Below are positions 18,843 to 25,360 of a stretch of 64,000 bases of DNA, piece by piece; within the stretch, counting starts at the first letter, position 1; every line of letters starts with the position of its first letter. Origin of the DNA: Streptomyces diastatochromogenes (GTDB taxonomy: Bacteria; Actinomycetota; Actinomycetes; Streptomycetales; Streptomycetaceae); assembly GCF_002242805.1 (NCBI RefSeq), contig NZ_MCGQ01000008.1:124001-188000 (forward strand). The letters run 5' to 3'. The translations under genes and the position numbers were made by a program. A model generated the notes under the pieces. That model searched no databases and was not told where the DNA came from. It worked only from the letters and a program-made list of their open reading frames with translations.

Positions 18843-19618
18843 CCGTGCCCAAGGCCGAACCGGACGCCCACGACCGCCGCTCGCTGCACGAGCGCATCGC
18901 TGCCGACCTGCGCGACGACATCATGAGCGGCGAGCTGCGGCCGGGAGCCAACCTGCCCTCGACCGCACAGCTCAGGAACCGATTCGACGCTTCGAACGCC
19001 ACGGTCCAGAAGGCGCTCCAGCTCCTCAAGGACGAAGGCCTGGTGGTCGGGCGCGCAGGTGCGGCCGTGACGGTCCGGGAGCACCGGCAACGCACGGCAC
19101 ACCCAGCCGCCTCCCTGGCACCGGCCGCCGCCGGAGAGGCGTACCCCTGGCTCAACGAGGCGGAGAAGCACGGCGCGGACGCCCACATCACCCTCCTCGA
19201 CGTGGCAGAGACCCGCCCACCCGCGGACGTCCGCACCGCCCTCGGCCTTCCGGAGGACAGTACGGTCCTGCTCCGGAGCCAGATCCTGCTGGTCGACGAC
19301 GAACCGGCCGAACTGGTCAAGTCCTACTACCCCTTGGACATCGCCCGGGGCACGCCACTGATGGAACACCGCAGGATCAAGGGCGGGACTCCCGCACTCC
19401 TGACGTCACTCGGCCATCCGGCCCGCCGGAGCGTGGACCGGGTCTCGGCCCGCGTGCCCACGCAGGAACAGTTCCAGGCGCTACGCCTGCCCAGCAGCCT
19501 GCCCGTCCTGTGCACTCTTCGTGTCGTCTACACGGACCACGGACGTCCCATCGAGGTGACGGCCATGGTGAAAGCCGGGCATCTCTACGAGTTGCAGTAC
19601 GAGTTCACGCCGGAGTGA
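18839..19618 (+). CDS. GntR/HutC-family regulator
   Basis: This 259-residue protein has an N-terminal GntR winged helix (about residues 10-75; Thr-Ala-Gln-Leu-Arg-Asn-Arg-Phe and Thr-Val-Gln-Lys-Ala-Leu) and a C-terminal UTRA domain (about 105-255). It is translationally coupled to the UTRA-only protein. Effector and targets are unknown. Confidence 0.88.
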   Translation: MTVPKAEPDAHDRRSLHERIAADLRDDIMSGELRPGANLPSTAQLRNRFDASNATVQKALQLLKDEGLVVGRAGAAVTVREHRQRTAHPAASLAPAAAGEAYPWLNEAEKHGADAHITLLDVAETRPPADVRTALGLPEDSTVLLRSQILLVDDEPAELVKSYYPLDIARGTPLMEHRRIKGGTPALLTSLGHPARRSVDRVSARVPTQEQFQALRLPSSLPVLCTLRVVYTDHGRPIEVTAMVKAGHLYELQYEFTPE

Positions 19619-19672
19619 CGGGACGGGACTCGTACTGCACCTCGCCGCTTACAGGCCGCAGCGACCTGTTCG

Positions 19673-19999
19673 CTATTCGCCCTTCGGCCCCGCCTGCTGC
19701 ACCACCTCGAAGGACCACAGGGTGGAACCGCTGGCCGCCGGCTTGGGGCGCTCGGCGCCCTCGCCGCCGCCCTGGTGCGCGGACTTCATCGGGCCCTCCA
19801 TCCACGCCTGGAACGACTCCTCGTCCCGCCAGCGCGTGTAGACGAGGTAGGTGTCGGTGCCCTCGACGGGGCGCAGCAGCTCGAACCACTCGAAGCCGTC
19901 GGAGTTCTCCACGGCGTGGGCTCGCGAAGCGAACCGCTTCTCCAGGACCTCCCGCTGCTCGGCGGGCACGGTCAGCACGTTGATCTTCACTACGCTCAT
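19673..19999 (-). CDS. Antibiotic biosynthesis monooxygenase (ABM) domain protein
   Basis: This 108-residue single-domain protein has the dimeric ferredoxin-like ABM fold (Ile-Asn-Val-Leu-Thr-Val-Pro, then Phe-Glu-Trp-Phe-Glu-Leu-Leu, Thr-Arg-Trp). Relatives include quinone-forming monooxygenases and IsdG-like haem oxygenases. It is the last gene of a leftward operon with the XRE-like regulator and overlaps the previous gene by 4 bp. Any link to the tail locus is unclear. Confidence 0.82.
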   Translation of the reverse strand: MSVVKINVLTVPAEQREVLEKRFASRAHAVENSDGFEWFELLRPVEGTDTYLVYTRWRDEESFQAWMEGPMKSAHQGGGEGAERPKPAASGSTLWSFEVVQQAGPKGE

Positions 20000-20424
20000 G
20001 GGTCCATCCTGCCTCGGCTCCCCCTGTCCGGCTCAGGCAGGTGGGTTCGCCCGGGCCGGGGAAAGCTGAGCAGGCGGCCCACCTCGGTCAGGGGGTCGGG
20101 GTCGGCGGGGTGGCCGGATGGGCGGGACGCGTCGGAGGAGGAGTCCGCCGACGAGGAGGAACCTGTGGAGCGTGGAGGCGAGCCCAGGGAGGCGTCGCCC
20201 CGGCGTGGCGGTGGAGGAGCGGTGGCGGAAGGCGAGGGGCCGTAAGGGCGGACCGCTCTCGCGTGTTCCTCCCAGCCCATGCGGTACCACTGGAGGTGGG
20301 ACCGCTGCAGTTCCTCGTCCGTCAGGATGCGGACGCCCTCGGCGCCGGCCTGCCGTATCTTCTCGCCGAGTTCGATCAGCAGCGCGCCCAGCAGTTGGTC
20401 GATCCGGTCCGCATCGCTCGCCAT
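19996..20424 (-). CDS. Hypothetical protein, disordered C-terminus
   Basis: The 142-residue product has a helical N-terminal half (Ile-Asp-Gln-Leu-Leu-Gly-Ala-Leu-Leu-Ile-Glu-Leu and Trp-Tyr-Arg-Met-Gly-Trp-Glu-Glu-His) and a Pro/Ser-rich low-complexity second half. It lies 16 bp after the XRE-like gene and overlaps the ABM gene by 4 bp, so the three form one operon. I recognise no family. Confidence 0.65.
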   Translation of the reverse strand: MASDADRIDQLLGALLIELGEKIRQAGAEGVRILTDEELQRSHLQWYRMGWEEHARAVRPYGPSPSATAPPPPRRGDASLGSPPRSTGSSSSADSSSDASRPSGHPADPDPLTEVGRLLSFPRPGRTHLPEPDRGSRGRMDP

Positions 20425-20440
20425 CCGCGCACTCCTTCCG

Positions 20441-20887
20441 CTACGAACCGCCAGAACCGCCCTCCGGCAGGAACTGCCGGGCCACCTTCGCGAACAGGCC
20501 GCGCAGATCCTCCGGGACCCCCATCCGCCGGGCCGCCTCCTCCGGGCTGATCCGGCCCGCCGGCGGACAGCTCCCGCCCGGCACCGGCTCCAGCGGCAGG
20601 TCCTCCTCCGACAGGCGTCCGGAGCGGATCAGCATGTCCCGCAGCGGTACGCCCAGCACGCCGGCCAGACGGCGCATCGTCTCCAGGTCCGGCATGCTCT
20701 GCCGCTGCAGGAGCCGGGTGACTGCCGCCCGGTGCACCCCCGCGTCGTCCGCCAGCCGGGACTTGCCACCGCCGCGCGGTCCGTCGATGACGTAACCGCG
20801 CTGCCGCATCAGGTCCTCGACCCATGCGGCGAACTCCTCGAGTCCGTCGGTGCGTTCCAGGCGCTCCATACGTGGGCTCGACGCCAT
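20441..20887 (-). CDS. XRE-like helix-turn-helix regulator
   Basis: This 148-residue protein has a Cro/CI-type helix-turn-helix (about residues 45-95: Ser-Arg-Leu-Ala-Asp-Asp-Ala-Gly-Val-His-Arg-Ala-Ala-Val-Thr-Arg-Leu-Leu) followed by a Pro-rich linker and a small C-terminal helical part. It is divergent from the WhiB-like gene and tail cluster across a 301-bp region with a LexA box, so it may be the phage-type repressor of the tail genes. I chose the ATG at 20887 over 20953, which would run towards the operators. Confidence 0.82.
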   Translation of the reverse strand: MASSPRMERLERTDGLEEFAAWVEDLMRQRGYVIDGPRGGGKSRLADDAGVHRAAVTRLLQRQSMPDLETMRRLAGVLGVPLRDMLIRSGRLSEEDLPLEPVPGGSCPPAGRISPEEAARRMGVPEDLRGLFAKVARQFLPEGGSGGS

Positions 20888-20996
20888 GCTCCGCTCTCCC
20901 CTCGTCGAGGGAGCAGGGTACCGATCGCGCGCGCACATGTTCGGTGCGCGCACGCGCGCAAGGAGCTTTCACACCTTCACCTCACCTTCGAACCTT

Positions 20997-21010
20997 CGAA
21001 CACATGTTCG
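20997..21010. promoter_or_regulatory. LexA (SOS) box
   Basis: CGAAC-ACAT-GTTCG is a perfect match to the actinobacterial/Gram-positive SOS box CGAAC-N4-GTTCG. It is central in the divergent region between the XRE-like gene and the tail cluster. A degenerate relative, CGCGC-ACAT-GTTCG, lies at 20930-20943. Two tandem CCTTCGAA units precede it. Confidence 0.82.
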
Positions 21011-21139
21011 CACACCGCGCGCCGAGAGTGCACGCACCGCCGGAGAGTCGGCACTAAGGGCGACCGACACATCTCATTCCGTCACACTGGCACCGCTAAA
21101 CGCTTGCGCTCGCGCTCGCACGGTGTCACGCTGGCGATC

Positions 21140-21156
21140 GTTCGCACGTGTCGAAC
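21140..21156. promoter_or_regulatory. Inverted repeat GTTCG-N7-CGAAC upstream of the WhiB-like gene
   Basis: The half-sites are the same as in the SOS box but in the inverse order, with 7 bases between them. It ends 32 bases before the WhiB-like start, followed by an AT-rich stretch (ACAAATATT) unusual in this genome. It may be a site for the XRE-like repressor. Confidence 0.45.
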
Positions 21157-21188
21157 AAATATTCCATTTGCTTTGGGAGGCACCACAC

Positions 21189-21410
21189 GTGACCAGCGAA
21201 CTCGACTGGCGCAGGGCTGCGGCCTGCGCAAACCTTCCACCCCGCCTCGTCTTCACCCGGAACCCCTCCGACGCCCGCCGTACGTTGCGCGCATGCAATC
21301 AGTGTCCGATCCGGCGGGAGTGCGAGGCCATAGTGGATCCGGCGCACAACTGGTTCGACGGCGTCAGCGGCGGGCGGCTGTGGCGCAACGGGCGGGTGGT
21401 CGCCGTATGA
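21189..21410 (+). CDS. WhiB-like (Wbl) Fe-S regulator
   Basis: This 73-residue protein starts at a GTG after GGGAGG. It has the four cysteines of the family (one after Arg-Ala-Ala-Ala, then Cys-Xaa2-Cys-Xaa5-Cys), which should hold a 4Fe-4S cluster. The usual Gly-Val-Trp-Gly-Gly turn reads Gly-Val-Ser-Gly-Gly, and the basic tail is short. Wbl proteins bind sigma factor region 4 and direct promoter choice; phage-borne ones are known. It is the first gene of the tail cluster and overlaps the next by 4 bp. Confidence 0.87.
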   Translation: MTSELDWRRAAACANLPPRLVFTRNPSDARRTLRACNQCPIRRECEAIVDPAHNWFDGVSGGRLWRNGRVVAV

Positions 21411-21475
21411 GCAGTACGAGCCGTATGAGCAGTACAAGCTGTACGAGTCGTATGAGTCGCATGAGTCGTACGGCT
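21404..21475 (+). repeat. 18-bp tandem repeat at the start of a gene
   Basis: Two nearly identical 18-bp units (21404-21421, 21422-21439) and two diverged ones follow. They encode a Met-Ser-Ser-Thr-Ser-Arg-like repeat and provide several alternative in-frame ATG codons. Confidence 0.7.
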
Positions 21476-21997
21476 GTCCCGGACGCCGGAGCCGCCGTGT
21501 GGATCGGCTCGCTCCTCAAGCGGTTTCCCGAACTCGTCGCCGAGCTGGCGCCCGCAGCCCACGGGGGGCTGCGGGAACGGCGCGGCGGCGGGGCCGTCGG
21601 GGGTACGACCGCTCCCGTGCGGCTGCACGTCTCCGATGCCCTGCGCGACATCACCGACGGTGTCGTCGAGCTGGAGGAGGCCGTGCGGGAGCGGCTCGGT
21701 CTGCGGTCCGTGCCACCCGCCCCGGTGCCGGTGCGGCTGCGCCGGATCGCCGGGCTGCTGGAGCGGGTCGCCGCCGACCCCGTCCTCGCCGCGCACGTCG
21801 AGGACGAGACCCGGCGCATGGCCGCCCGCTGCGCCCGCACCCTCGGCGACCCCGAGCAACTGGTCCGGCTGCCCGGGCGCTGCCCCGCCTGTGACTCGGT
21901 CTCGCTGCGGGCGTTCCCGGAGCGGGCCGAGGTGCGGTGCGTGAACCCCGCCTGCAAGGGCCATGACACGGAAGCGGAAGCGGAGGTCGCCTCGTGA
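21407..21997 (+). CDS. Zinc-ribbon protein of the tail locus
   Basis: The 196-residue product starts with a Met/Ser/Thr/Arg repeat, continues with helices and ends in a Cys-Pro-Ala-Cys ... Cys-Val-Asn-Pro-Ala-Cys zinc ribbon (about residues 160-185). The first ATG overlaps the WhiB-like stop; later ATGs in the repeat are also possible starts. It resembles small zinc-binding proteins encoded with actinophage regulators. Its role is unknown, but coupling to WhiB-like and HTH genes suggests regulation. Confidence 0.72.
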   Translation: MSSTSRMSSTSCTSRMSRMSRTAVPDAGAAVWIGSLLKRFPELVAELAPAAHGGLRERRGGGAVGGTTAPVRLHVSDALRDITDGVVELEEAVRERLGLRSVPPAPVPVRLRRIAGLLERVAADPVLAAHVEDETRRMAARCARTLGDPEQLVRLPGRCPACDSVSLRAFPERAEVRCVNPACKGHDTEAEAEVAS

Positions 21998-22182
21998 ACA
22001 CCCCTCTCATCACCGCCGAGTTGGCCGCCGCCGAGGCCGGTGTCAGCCCGGCCACCATCCGCAAGTGGGTGCAGCGCGGGCATCTGCGGCCCGCCGGCAC
22101 CCAGGGCAGGCGCCAGCTGTACCGGCTGGAGGACGTCTTCGCCGCCGAGCGGGCGACGTACCGCGCCCGCGCCGGTCGCTGA
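21994..22182 (+). CDS. Small MerR/excisionase-type helix-turn-helix protein
   Basis: The 62-residue product is a single winged helix (Thr-Ala-Glu-Leu-Ala-Ala-Ala-Glu-Ala-Gly-Val-Ser-Pro-Ala-Thr-Ile-Arg-Lys-Trp) like BldC and phage excisionases. It starts at a GTG overlapping the previous stop. A strong hairpin follows, so it closes the regulatory operon. Confidence 0.82.
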   Translation: MNTPLITAELAAAEAGVSPATIRKWVQRGHLRPAGTQGRRQLYRLEDVFAAERATYRARAGR

Positions 22183-22218
22183 CCACTCGTCGACGAGGCA
22201 GTCGCACGCGCACGCACC

Positions 22219-22250
22219 AGGGCCCCGCCGCACGATCGCGGCGGGGCCCT
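22219..22250 (+). terminator. Terminator between regulatory and structural tail genes
   Basis: AGGGCCCCGCCGC (22219-22231) pairs perfectly with 22238-22250, with a 6-base loop. The structural genes therefore probably have their own promoter in 22251-22430. A second, smaller stem, GCCCGG/CCGGGC, lies around 22370-22385. Confidence 0.85.
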
Positions 22251-22430
22251 CGCGCGTCCCAACTACCCCTGAAACAACGTCAGTTGCAGGATCTGCGCCA
22301 CCCCGTCACACTGAATGCAGCGGCAGAGCTGCGCCCACATCCCGGGCGGCGGACCTGCCGCTTTCTGCTGCCCGGAAACCCGGGCCCTTCTTCCCGCATC
22401 ACCACGTATCTCCCCGAAGGGAGCGTCCAT

Positions 22431-22832
22431 GTGGCGATCCTGAACTTCCCCGACGTGGAGCGGCTGGTCGTCGACTTCCTGAAGAACCGGACCGAGATGG
22501 CCGGGACCACGGTCGACAACCGGCCGCCCGCCGGGTTCGACGGCACCCAGCAGGTCGTCCTCGTCTCCCGCGCCGGCGGCGCCTGGATCGACGACCTCCA
22601 CCTCGACCGTCCGCTGGTGGACCTGGAGGTGTACGGGCCGGACAAGACCACCGCGCTCGTCACGGCCAACGCGGCCCGCGCCTGCGTGCTGGAACTGCCC
22701 GGCACGCAGTACGGCACCGCGCTCGTCACCGACGTGGACGAGGCCGACGGCCCGCGCTGGCTGCCGGACTACAACCGGCCGGCCGGCAACCGCTACCTCG
22801 CCACGCTCCGGCTCTCGATCCGCCCGGCATGA
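22431..22832 (+). CDS. Tail completion/terminator-like protein
   Basis: This 133-residue protein starts at a GTG with GAAGGGAG upstream. It begins with a helix (Asp-Val-Glu-Arg-Leu-Val-Val-Asp-Phe-Leu) and has alternating strands, as in the small proteins encoded just before the major tail protein in siphophages (gpU/gp17 type). Position is the main evidence; similarity by eye is modest. Confidence 0.65.
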   Translation: MAILNFPDVERLVVDFLKNRTEMAGTTVDNRPPAGFDGTQQVVLVSRAGGAWIDDLHLDRPLVDLEVYGPDKTTALVTANAARACVLELPGTQYGTALVTDVDEADGPRWLPDYNRPAGNRYLATLRLSIRPA

Positions 22833-22855
22833 CCGACCAACACTGAGGAGTACAC

Positions 22856-23449
22856 ATGGCAGGCTTCAAGAACGCCGAGATCCGCATCGCCGGTACCGGC
22901 AACGTCTGGTGGGCCCCGGCCGGGACCACCGTCAAGGAGACCACCGCGCTGGCCGCCCCGTGGGTCAACCTGGGCTTCACCTCGTCCGACGGGGTCAAGT
23001 TCAACAAGAAGGACAAGAACGACCCGGTCGACACCTGGCAGTCGATGGCCCCGGCCCGCTTCATGCTCTCCGACCGGGATCTGACGCTGAAGTTCCAGCT
23101 GCTGCAGATGAACAAGGACACCTTCCCGTTCTACCTGGGCGTGCCGTCGTCCTCGATCGTCGCCTCCGGGTCCACCACCGAGACCACCGCGCAGAAGATC
23201 GACATCTCCGGCGCCCCGGGCGGCCAGGACCAGCGCGCCCTCGCCATCGACTTCACCGACAACAACGGCACCAAGGACCTGCGCTACCGGCTGGTGATCC
23301 CGTACGGCGCCGTCTCCGAGGTCGAGGAGCTGTCGCTGAGCCGGTCGGGCGCGGTCAAGCTCGGTGTCACCTTCACCGCGCTGTCCGGTGACGACCCGAC
23401 CAAGCCGCTGGCCACCTGGCTGGTCAACGACCCGGCCGCGCTGGCCTGA
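22856..23449 (+). CDS. Major tail (tube) protein
   Basis: The 197-residue product starts at the ATG at 22856 and follows the completion-like protein by 23 bp. It opens with Asn-Ala-Glu-Ile-Arg-Ile-Ala-Gly-Thr-Gly and is rich in beta strands, typical of the phage lambda gpV-like tube fold in actinophages. It should polymerise into the tail tube. Absence of any sheath gene next to it points to a non-contractile tail. Confidence 0.8.
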   Translation: MAGFKNAEIRIAGTGNVWWAPAGTTVKETTALAAPWVNLGFTSSDGVKFNKKDKNDPVDTWQSMAPARFMLSDRDLTLKFQLLQMNKDTFPFYLGVPSSSIVASGSTTETTAQKIDISGAPGGQDQRALAIDFTDNNGTKDLRYRLVIPYGAVSEVEELSLSRSGAVKLGVTFTALSGDDPTKPLATWLVNDPAALA

Positions 23450-23528
23450 TCGCCGTACCCCCCGCTGTGTGCCCGGCGTGTGCGCACACGCCGGGCTCGC
23501 GCCCCACCTCACCTACAGGGAGCCCCAC

Positions 23529-23819
23529 ATGACCGCCTTCGACGTCAACGCCGCCCGCGCCCAGCGCCTGGAAGCCCTCGGCCGGGACTGGTCCTTCGCC
23601 CTGGACGGCGACCGCTTCACGCTGCCGACCGAACTCACCCGCACCACCGCCCGCAAGCTGCGCGACCTCGACGACAACGACGTGGACGGGCTGCTCCGAC
23701 TCCTGCTGGGCGAGGAGCAGTTCGCCCGCTTCGAGCAGCACGACGTCACCATGCAGGACATCGCCGCGATCCTGGAGACCTACGGCAAGGAGACGGGGCT
23801 CGGCCTGGGGGAAGGCTGA
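23529..23819 (+). CDS. Tail assembly chaperone, upstream (gpG-like) product
   Basis: The 96-residue acidic helical protein contains Asp-Asp-Asn-Asp-Val-Asp-Gly-Leu-Leu-Arg-Leu-Leu-Leu-Gly and Phe-Glu-Gln-His-Asp-Val, like actinophage tail assembly chaperones. It ends Gly-Leu-Gly-Leu-Gly-Glu-Gly. The 3' end carries a G-run and a downstream stem for -1 frameshifting into 23810-24223, giving a longer second product, as in lambda gpG/gpGT. Confidence 0.82.
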   Translation: MTAFDVNAARAQRLEALGRDWSFALDGDRFTLPTELTRTTARKLRDLDDNDVDGLLRLLLGEEQFARFEQHDVTMQDIAAILETYGKETGLGLGEG

Positions 23820-23853
23820 GCCTCGGCGCGCTCGTCGATGAGCACGCCGAGGC
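23807..23853 (+). other. Candidate -1 programmed ribosomal frameshift site
   Basis: Five G residues at 23807-23811 let the P-site tRNA on GGG (23808-23810) re-pair one base back. Eight bases on, GCCTCGGCG (23820-23828) pairs exactly with CGCCGAGGC (23845-23853), and inside it GCTC (23830-23833) pairs with GAGC (23840-23843). The zero-frame stop is at 23817-23819. A slippery run, short spacer and strong stem are the standard frameshift parts. Confidence 0.72.
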
Positions 23854-24223
23854 CCTGGAGGCGGACCTGCTCCGCCACTACGGCGTCGACCTCCTGGACT
23901 GGCACCGCGGCCGGCTCACCTCGCGCCGGCTCGCGGTGCTGGTCCGGCATCTGCCGCGGGACAGCGCGCTGCTGCGCGAGCTGCACGGGGAGGCCGCGGA
24001 GTGGTCGGTGACGGACCACCTGCTGGCCGCGGCGGTCGATCAACTCGCCGAGGCCAACTGGATGTTCGCGACGGTCAACCGGGACGAGGACAGCGAGCCG
24101 CCGGAGTATCCGCGGCCGGTACCGCGACCGGGGCAGGCGCCGGACACCGAGGACGAGGCCGGCCCCGAACAGCGTGGTGACGCCCTGCCCTCGCTCGGGG
24201 AGATCCATCGGTTCTTCGCCTGA
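23810..24223 (+). CDS. Tail assembly chaperone, frameshift extension (gpT-like)
   Basis: This frame continues for about 137 codons after the slip (Gly-Gly-Arg-Leu-Ser-Leu-Gly ...) with helical sequence, a Trp-His-Arg-Gly-Arg-Leu segment and an acidic Pro-rich tail. There is no ATG or GTG in its first 40 codons, so it is best expressed as an extension of the upstream chaperone. Position between tube and tape measure matches lambda gpT-type proteins. Confidence 0.72.
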   Translation, partial: GRLSLGALVDEHAEALEADLLRHYGVDLLDWHRGRLTSRRLAVLVRHLPRDSALLRELHGEAAEWSVTDHLLAAAVDQLAEANWMFATVNRDEDSEPPEYPRPVPRPGQAPDTEDEAGPEQRGDALPSLGEIHRFFA

Positions 24224-24237
24224 AAAGGGCCGACTTC

Positions 24238-24525
24238 TCAGATGTAGGAGATCCCTGCCAGCAGAAGCAGAACCGTAGCGATGCCGCCGACGATCCACGG
24301 GACGATGCCGCTGGTGCAGTAGTAATGCGTGCCGTCAACTTCGAAATTCAAGCGAAGAGTGACCAGGCCCTTCGCGTCACGCGCCTGGTTCACACATGTG
24401 GCACGGGTGACGACTCCCCTGCGCCGGAGGGTTTCCCCGCGCCAGATGAAAAGAAGCGCACCGGCCAGCGAAGGTACTCCGAAGAACAGGATGTCCGGTA
24501 CCCAGTCACGCAGCCCACCGAGCAC
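24238..24525 (-). CDS. DUF3592-like small membrane protein with internal deletion
   Basis: The 95-residue product has two membrane helices (Leu-Phe-Phe-Gly-Val-Pro-Ser-Leu-Ala-Gly-Ala-Leu-Leu-Phe-Ile-Trp and a C-terminal Val-Gly-Gly-Ile-Ala-Thr-Val-Leu-Leu-Leu-Leu). It aligns with 24885-25274 but lacks about 35 residues between Asp-Gly-Thr-His-Tyr-Tyr and Gly-Ile-Val-Pro-Trp. I chose the GTG at 24525 because GGGGAGG precedes it and the paralogue starts the same way. It lies antisense to the direction of the tail genes. Confidence 0.62.
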   Translation of the reverse strand: MLGGLRDWVPDILFFGVPSLAGALLFIWRGETLRRRGVVTRATCVNQARDAKGLVTLRLNFEVDGTHYYCTSGIVPWIVGGIATVLLLLAGISYI

Positions 24526-24580
24526 GATCCCTCGCCTCCCCATCTTCGAAACCGTCGTCACACACGCCGCGCGAGAGGTG

Positions 24581-24904
24581 TCACAGCAGGTTGAACACTC
24601 CAAGGGCAGCCGTCCCGGCGCCGATCACCGTTGCGGCCAGCGCGACCGGCCAGAGGCGGACTCGCGGAAACCTGCCCGCGGGATAGAAGAACAGCTGGTA
24701 GCCGGGATCGAAGTCTATGAGAATGTGCTCCCCCGGCGAGAACTGTGGATCACTGAATCCGCGTGGGGTTCCAGAAAAGTCCCGGGAAGCGGAACCGGAC
24801 TTCGCGTCAACGGGCGTGAATCGGTACGAGATTCCCGTCGACAGCTTGACGGAATCACGGATCTCGACCTCCTGCGTGAGGGGGTCAGAGGTAGGAGATC
24901 CCCG
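24581..24904 (-). pseudogene. Start-less fragment of a DUF3592-like membrane protein
   Basis: The frame is open for about 107 codons but has no ATG, GTG or TTG in its first 90. It reads as a plausible protein end: strands followed by Ile-Asp-Phe-Asp-Pro-Gly-Tyr-Gln-Leu-Phe-Phe-Tyr-Pro-Ala-Gly and one membrane helix ending Gly-Val-Phe-Asn-Leu-Leu. The Asp-Phe-Asp-Pro pattern parallels Ile-Tyr-Asp-Pro of the intact neighbour. I read it as a 5'-truncated member of the same array. Confidence 0.5.
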
Positions 24905-25274
24905 TCAGCACGAGCAGCACGCTCGCGATGCCGCCGACGATCCACGGGACGATACCCCGGCCCAATTCCGACGCCATTTGCCCGAACGAGGGGTGCACGG
25001 GGTCGTAAATGACGTCCACCGTCTGGCCGATTCCCGCCGGAGGAAACGTGTAGTGCTGGGTCGTGATGGCGTACTGCGCGCCATCGACCTCGTACTGGAG
25101 CCGCAGAGCCACTTCCCCGTCCTTGTTCCGGCCCTGATTGACGCACCGGGCGCGAACGGTGACTCCCCGGCGCCGCAGCGCTCCGTCACGCCAGATGAAC
25201 AGGATCGCCCCGGCCAGAACTGGGATTCCGAAGATCAGGACAGCCGGCCCGTATTCGCGCAGCCCGTCGAGCAC
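24885..25274 (-). CDS. DUF3592-like small membrane protein
   Basis: The 129-residue product has an N-terminal and a C-terminal membrane helix around a strand-rich extracytoplasmic domain with Val-Asp-Val-Ile-Tyr-Asp-Pro, typical of DUF3592 proteins. The GTG at 25274 fits its paralogue; another GTG at 25283 has GGAGGG too close. It is transcribed against the tail genes between the assembly chaperone and the tape measure, the typical position of a moron or cargo gene. Confidence 0.7.
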   Translation of the reverse strand: MLDGLREYGPAVLIFGIPVLAGAILFIWRDGALRRRGVTVRARCVNQGRNKDGEVALRLQYEVDGAQYAITTQHYTFPPAGIGQTVDVIYDPVHPSFGQMASELGRGIVPWIVGGIASVLLVLTGISYL

Positions 25275-25360
25275 GTTCCCCACCCCTCCAGCGTCACCGG
25301 CACCTCAGCCGTCACGAAACCTTAGGCCATGCGCCCACCCCATCGGAAGCAGGAGGAAAG

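Noticed and set aside
23820..24223. Independent gene after the assembly chaperone
   Set aside because: No ATG or GTG exists in the first 40 codons, while a slippery run and stem lie exactly at the junction.
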